Positions 6,845 through 9,812 of a stretch of DNA of 9,812 nucleotides are shown here, one piece after another. A program made the translations under genes and the position numbers. The stretch's first letter is position 1. Each line of letters starts with the position of its first letter. Below the pieces are notes generated by a model. That model did not search any database and was not told the DNA's origin. It saw only the letters and a list, made by a program, of their open reading frames with translations. Where the stretch lies: the NCBI GenBank assembly GCA_947177005.1, contig CAMWSZ010000079.1:1-9812 (forward strand), read 5' to 3'. This DNA is from an uncultured Clostridia bacterium. Lineage in GTDB: Bacteria; Bacillota; Clostridia; Oscillospirales; Oscillospiraceae.

Positions 6845-7388
6845 CTATAGCGGCTCCAATCTCTTCAACCCTCCAACGCCGCAGCTTCACATCTACGACC
6901 TCAACGCCGCCCTGCCGCAGCTCTTCAATGTAGGTGTCCGTATCCTCGTAGATTACAACGTCCTGCGGTTCCAAGCAAAAGTGCCGGGTCAGGTCCTCCA
7001 GTTCCTGGACGATATTGCGTTTTTCGCTGAAATATATATCAGAAAAATACCTGTGCAAACCATGGTGCTCCATTACCGAAAAGGCGCGGCCGCAGTCCGC
7101 ACTGGTCCAAACAAAACAGTTTTCAACTCCCTGTTTTCGGGCATAACGCAGAAGCCGGTGATTTACATAGGTTTTTTGCACGCAATAGAGGGTACGTTTA
7201 TTCGTGATAATTTTCTGTATCTGTTCACCAGTTAAATGGCGGTACACCCTCCGTACTGTTTCGCGGGTAATCCTGTCCACTCCTCGAATCGGTTTCAGTC
7301 CTGCCTGCCGCAGGGCTGAATTGTAAGCGTCATTGTTGGCCTGATTGGTATACACCAGCGTATTATCCAAGTCAAAGATATGCTTCAT
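6834..7388 (-). CDS. HAD-superfamily phosphohydrolase, third gene of PRTase-DprA-HAD operon
   Basis: A 184-residue haloacid-dehalogenase-fold enzyme, probably a small-molecule or nucleotide phosphatase. Motif I is DLDNT with nucleophile D6 and acid/base D8. Motif II is in VWTSA (T95/S96). Motif III is K123 in SEKRN. Motif IV is YEDTD (E148, D149, D151). A short helical cap lies between motifs I and II. All catalytic positions are present. I prefer the Met at 7388 because motif I then begins 6 residues in, as is usual, and the start is 1 nt past the stop of the DprA-like gene. A longer start at 7418 would overlap that gene by 29 nt. Neither start has a clear ribosome binding site, so translational coupling to the upstream gene is likely. 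The substrate is unknown. The partner genes (PRTase and SLOG-fold DprA) make a nucleotide-like phosphate a reasonable guess. Confidence 0.85.
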   Translation of the reverse strand: MKHIFDLDNTLVYTNQANNDAYNSALRQAGLKPIRGVDRITRETVRRVYRHLTGEQIQKIITNKRTLYCVQKTYVNHRLLRYARKQGVENCFVWTSADCGRAFSVMEHHGLHRYFSDIYFSEKRNIVQELEDLTRHFCLEPQDVVIYEDTDTYIEELRQGGVEVVDVKLRRWRVEEIGAAIEQP

Positions 7389-7389
7389 G

Positions 7390-8313
7390 TCATGGCAGGT
7401 CCATTTTAATCTGTTCATCGGGGGGCATCAGCAATTTATTCTGCTCTGCCGCCAGTTCAGCAATCGAATTTTGCCAAAGTATCTTCACGTCGGGTTCGCT
7501 TCTTAAAATATCCTGGTTCAGCCCGAACAGTGATTTCCCGCTGTCCTCTTCCCGATTAAACATGACGTACCGTCTGATACGGTATTTTTTTGCCGATTCC
7601 ATGGCATAACGGGAACCGCTGTCGCCTTCGCCCTTGCGGTGGCTGGCAATGAGGATTACGGCTTTGGAAAACATCGCCTGAAGGCGGTCGCGGTCGGTAA
7701 AGCGTTTGACCGACTCGTACTTGCTTGCAGGATCACCGGCGTATTCGGTGAGAAGCAGGCCGCCGCTGCGGACAATCTCTTCCGCCAGTCCGCGATTGGC
7801 AGCCGGATAGATTTTCCCAAGCTGTGTCGGCAGAACAGCGATTGTTTTTCCCCCGGCCTGCAAACAGGCGTCATGCGCCGCCGAGTCACATCCCTTTGCC
7901 AAACCGCTTACAATGTTCAGTCCGTGCAATACCAGCCGCTCAACGACTGTCTGCTCTCGTGACACAACCGATTCGTCTGGATCGATTGCGCCAATCACAG
8001 CCACGTTTTTGTTCAAGTCCTCCAGCAGCGATACATCGCCCCGGTAGAACAGCAGAAACGGCCTGTCCCCCATAGGAGCCATAGGATTGATGAATGGAAA
8101 GCTGCTGTCAAAGGCGCAAATCATGCCGTCAGCGCCGGGAATGGACAAACCGTCACGGAATTTTTCCGACAGTTCCTCCCATTTGTGCTCCTGGGCGGCG
8201 CGAGCCAGATCGCCTGCATCTGTGTAAGTCTTCCAAAATTGCGCATTGGTTATATGCAGGCGGCTTTTCATAAAATATGCCTGTAAAGCGGCCTCGGAGT
8301 ACACCATACTCAT
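7390..8313 (-). CDS. DprA/Smf-family SLOG-fold protein without winged-helix tail
   Basis: A 307-residue protein with the DprA Rossmann (SLOG) domain. Family members bind ssDNA and load RecA in transformation; SLOG relatives such as LOG cleave nucleotide N-glycosidic bonds. RPFLLFYRGDVSLL (84-97) is the lead-in seen before the DprA core. Then come VAVIGA (104-109), SGLAKGCDSAAH (136-147), GGKTIAVLP (154-162), YPAANRGLAEEI (169-180), GGLLLTEY (184-191), a variant of the PRRNR motif (FTDRDRL, 205-211) and GDSGSRYA (230-237) in place of SGSLITA. The usual GSR after the first strand is GAI. The usual C-terminal winged helix is absent; about 55 polar residues follow instead. The start at 8313 has AAGGAGA (8330-8324) 10 nt upstream. 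It lies 21 nt behind the PRTase stop. The divergence suggests an operon-specific paralogue rather than the housekeeping competence DprA. Confidence 0.87.
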   Translation of the reverse strand: MSMVYSEAALQAYFMKSRLHITNAQFWKTYTDAGDLARAAQEHKWEELSEKFRDGLSIPGADGMICAFDSSFPFINPMAPMGDRPFLLFYRGDVSLLEDLNKNVAVIGAIDPDESVVSREQTVVERLVLHGLNIVSGLAKGCDSAAHDACLQAGGKTIAVLPTQLGKIYPAANRGLAEEIVRSGGLLLTEYAGDPASKYESVKRFTDRDRLQAMFSKAVILIASHRKGEGDSGSRYAMESAKKYRIRRYVMFNREEDSGKSLFGLNQDILRSEPDVKILWQNSIAELAAEQNKLLMPPDEQIKMDLP

Positions 8314-8334
8314 AATTAGAGAGTCTCCTTCCTT

Positions 8335-8994
8335 TCACACAGTGGTATAGGAAAGCGTGAACAAAACAACTTTTTCAGCACCCGCATTGTAGAGTGCCTG
8401 AATACAGTCCTCATCAATATTGACGCCCGCCGTATAAATATCATCTACAAGTAAAATCGTTTTACCGCGAATGGCTTCTGTATCGATTTTGCATGTGTCT
8501 TTGGTGATGCCGGGATAGGGGTCTTTTCCGGTGTTGGCTTCTCTTTCCCCGTTTGAAGTAACACGTTCTACTGGTTTCCGAAAATGCGTCGTTTTAGTGC
8601 TGACAGTCCGTACTATAGCGCCGGTGCCGTCTGTTACATTTGAAAGCTGCCGGGCCGCCTCCGAAACCCCGTCCAGCAGGTACATCTGGTTTTTTGTATA
8701 TGTATCAAACTCCTTTGCCCTGGGAACGCAGACCATTGTACAGCATGAGATTCCGGCATTCTTCATAACATAAGGAGTATGTTTTGTTAAAAGCTCTACA
8801 ACTCTGTTTTTTGCCCTGCGCAAATTATCGACGGATTCGCTGTTAAATGTATTTTTCAGTGTCAATATAAACTCCGGATTGCCCGGCACACCATATCGCA
8901 GATAGTTCAAAATAAAATAGCAGTCAGTTTTTCTTTTCAGGTAGCTGTTTACCGGCAGGGTGAATTTTCTTAATTTTTCCGGATTCTCGTTCAT
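8335..8994 (-). CDS. phosphoribosyltransferase (type I PRTase fold, ComF-like), first gene of operon
   Basis: A 219-residue protein of the type I PRTase family, which moves the ribose-5-phosphate of PRPP to or from a base. The PRPP-binding motif is ILLVDDIYTAGVN (180-192) with D184, D185, T188 and G190. The segment before it, with VRTVSTKTT and R/K residues, fits the flexible loop and core of ComF-like PRTases. The N-terminal zinc-ribbon cysteines of ComFC are not present. The final part (AGAEKVVLFTLSYT) is the typical last strand. The start at 8994 has GGGGAGG (9009-9003) 8 nt upstream. An upstream Met at 9063 lies inside the rplA terminator and is rejected. G+C is lower than in rplA: 22/60 in bases 8761-8820 and 24/60 in 8881-8940, against 37/60 in 9361-9420. 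The acceptor base is unknown. Confidence 0.85.
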   Translation of the reverse strand: MNENPEKLRKFTLPVNSYLKRKTDCYFILNYLRYGVPGNPEFILTLKNTFNSESVDNLRRAKNRVVELLTKHTPYVMKNAGISCCTMVCVPRAKEFDTYTKNQMYLLDGVSEAARQLSNVTDGTGAIVRTVSTKTTHFRKPVERVTSNGEREANTGKDPYPGITKDTCKIDTEAIRGKTILLVDDIYTAGVNIDEDCIQALYNAGAEKVVLFTLSYTTV

Positions 8995-9002
8995 TTCCAT
9001 AT

Positions 9003-9009
9003 CCTCCCC
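9003..9009 (-). promoter_or_regulatory. ribosome binding site deciding the PRTase start
   Basis: GGGGAGG on the minus strand lies 8 nt before ATG 8994 and only 2 nt before ATG 9000. This sets the PRTase start at 8994 rather than at any of the upstream Met codons. Confidence 0.8.
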
Positions 9010-9034
9010 AATGTTGCGTTCTGTTTCTGTAAAT

Positions 9035-9063
9035 GTCATATATTTATATAGAAAAAGTCTCAA
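9035..9063 (-). promoter_or_regulatory. candidate promoter of the PRTase-DprA-HAD operon
   Basis: On the minus strand TTGAGA (9063-9058) and TATGAC (9040-9035) are 17 nt apart, with an A+T-rich spacer. The -35 box lies inside the downstream arm of the rplA terminator. The start site would be near 9028, giving a leader of about 34 nt. The -10 box matches the consensus only partly. Confidence 0.45.
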
Positions 9064-9087
9064 AGCATAGGGACTTTGAGACTTTTT
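9052..9087 (-). terminator. intrinsic terminator of rplA
   Basis: A perfect 14-bp inverted repeat with arms 9052-9065 and 9074-9087 and an 8-nt loop. It ends in a T-run (TTTTT) on the minus strand and lies 16 nt after the rplA stop. Confidence 0.9.
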
Positions 9088-9103
9088 GCTGTATATGGTA
9101 TAA

Positions 9104-9796
9104 TCAGGCCAGACGCGCTGTGCTGACCTTAACGCCGGGTCCCATAGTGGAGGCGGTCACGCAGCTGCGGATATACTGACCCTTTGCGGCAGCGGGCTTC
9201 GCCTTGATAATTGCGCCGATCAAAGTGTTGAAGTTGTCGTTCAGCTTGTCAGCACCAAAGGACACCTTGCCGATAGGGCAGTGGATGATATTGGTCTTAT
9301 CCAGACGGTACTCAATCTTACCGGCTTTGACCTCCTGCACGGCCTTTGCTACATCAGGAGTGACAGTACCGGCTTTTGGGGACGGCATCAGGCCCTTGGG
9401 GCCGAGCAGCTTACCAAGACGGCCCACAACGCCCATCATATCGGGGCTGGCGACGACAACGTCGAAATCGAACCAGTTTTCCTTCTGGATTTTTTCGACC
9501 ATATCCATATCGCCTACGAAATCGGCTCCGGCCTCACGGGCTGCGTCAGCCTTGTCGCCCTTGGCGAACACCAGCACCCGGCGGGTTTTGCCGGTTCCGT
9601 GGGGCAGGACGATAGCGCCGCGGACCTGCTGGTCGGCGTGGCGGGAGTCAACGCCCAGGCGGACATGCAGCTCTACGGTCTCGTCGAACTTGGCGGAAGC
9701 GGTCTTGCACACCAGCTCAAAAGCGTCCTTGGATTCATACAGAGCGGTTCTGTCGATCTGCTTGGCGCTGTTCTGATATTTCTTTCCTCTAAACAT
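9104..9796 (-). CDS. rplA: 50S ribosomal protein L1
   Basis: L1 of the large ribosomal subunit forms the mobile L1 stalk on 23S rRNA at the E site. In many bacteria it also represses its own operon by binding its mRNA. The 230-residue length is normal. The N-terminus MFRGKKYQ and the signature around ASPDMMGVVGRLGKLLGPKGLMPSP (split here as residues 116-140) are diagnostic. The downstream segments YRLDKTNIIHCPIGK and GPGVKV also fit. AAGGAGG (9812-9806) lies 9 nt before the start. rplK would be expected upstream, outside the window. rplJ and rplL, often next in the conserved cluster, do not follow: a terminator and a different operon do. The leader is cut by the window edge, so no L1-binding site can be assessed. 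Confidence 0.98.
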   Translation of the reverse strand: MFRGKKYQNSAKQIDRTALYESKDAFELVCKTASAKFDETVELHVRLGVDSRHADQQVRGAIVLPHGTGKTRRVLVFAKGDKADAAREAGADFVGDMDMVEKIQKENWFDFDVVVASPDMMGVVGRLGKLLGPKGLMPSPKAGTVTPDVAKAVQEVKAGKIEYRLDKTNIIHCPIGKVSFGADKLNDNFNTLIGAIIKAKPAAAKGQYIRSCVTASTMGPGVKVSTARLA

Positions 9797-9812
9797 CTTT
9801 CACGCCCTCCTT

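Noticed and set aside
6831..7235. A 134-codon plus-strand frame over the HAD gene
   Set aside because: It overlaps a terminator at its start, has no ribosome binding site, and the minus-strand HAD motifs explain the region.
8995..9063. An N-terminal extension of the PRTase starting at 9063
   Set aside because: It would begin inside the rplA terminator stem and bypass the strong ribosome binding site at 9003-9009.
1..9812. CRISPR array, insertion sequence or phage attachment site
   Set aside because: No spaced direct repeats, transposase or integrase motifs, or duplicated tRNA 3' end were seen. The only tandem repeat is the 21-nt heptad unit within a coding region.

Overview
The window reads as chromosome of a Gram-positive anaerobe of the Clostridia, most likely a gut commensal of the Oscillospiraceae type. 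The evidence is indirect: moderately high G+C coding sequence, strong AGGAGG-type ribosome binding sites, an S-layer-homology (SLH) anchored secreted fructan hydrolase, and a tRNA-Arg(CCG) with an encoded CCA end. No species can be named from this sequence alone.

Left part (1-5400, plus strand): a fructan/sucrose utilisation block. A GH32 sucrose-6-phosphate hydrolase or beta-fructosidase runs in from the left edge. It is followed almost without a gap by a small cysteine-containing coiled-coil protein built on heptad repeats. After 134 bases with a two-part hairpin comes a very large secreted GH32 enzyme: signal peptide, two concanavalin-like/CBM66-like modules, a cadherin-like sandwich, the GH32 catalytic module and C-terminal SLH repeats. 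The likely scheme is cleavage of levan or inulin at the cell surface and hydrolysis of the imported (phosphorylated) sugar inside. A long hairpin at 5340-5378 closes the block.

Middle (5400-6840): a short MGMT/Ogt-family alkyltransferase-like gene and tRNA-Arg(CCG), both on the minus strand. The tRNA has a near-consensus promoter (5911-5939) and a strong terminator that lies immediately before the MGMT ribosome binding site. Divergent from the tRNA is a CE4 polysaccharide deacetylase that looks like a lipoprotein. A symmetrical hairpin lies where it converges with the next gene.

Right part (6834-9812, minus strand): rplA (ribosomal protein L1) with its terminator, then a compact three-gene operon: a phosphoribosyltransferase (PRTase), a DprA/Smf-type SLOG-fold protein without the usual C-terminal winged helix, and a HAD-family phosphohydrolase. 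The genes are spaced by 21 nt and 1 nt (or overlap by 29), and a candidate promoter begins inside the rplA terminator. This PRTase-DprA-HAD cassette is the most interesting item: three enzyme folds that handle nucleotides or DNA, co-expressed, next to a ribosomal gene where rplJ-rplL is usually found. A role in DNA uptake/processing or in a nucleotide-based stress or conflict response is inference only.
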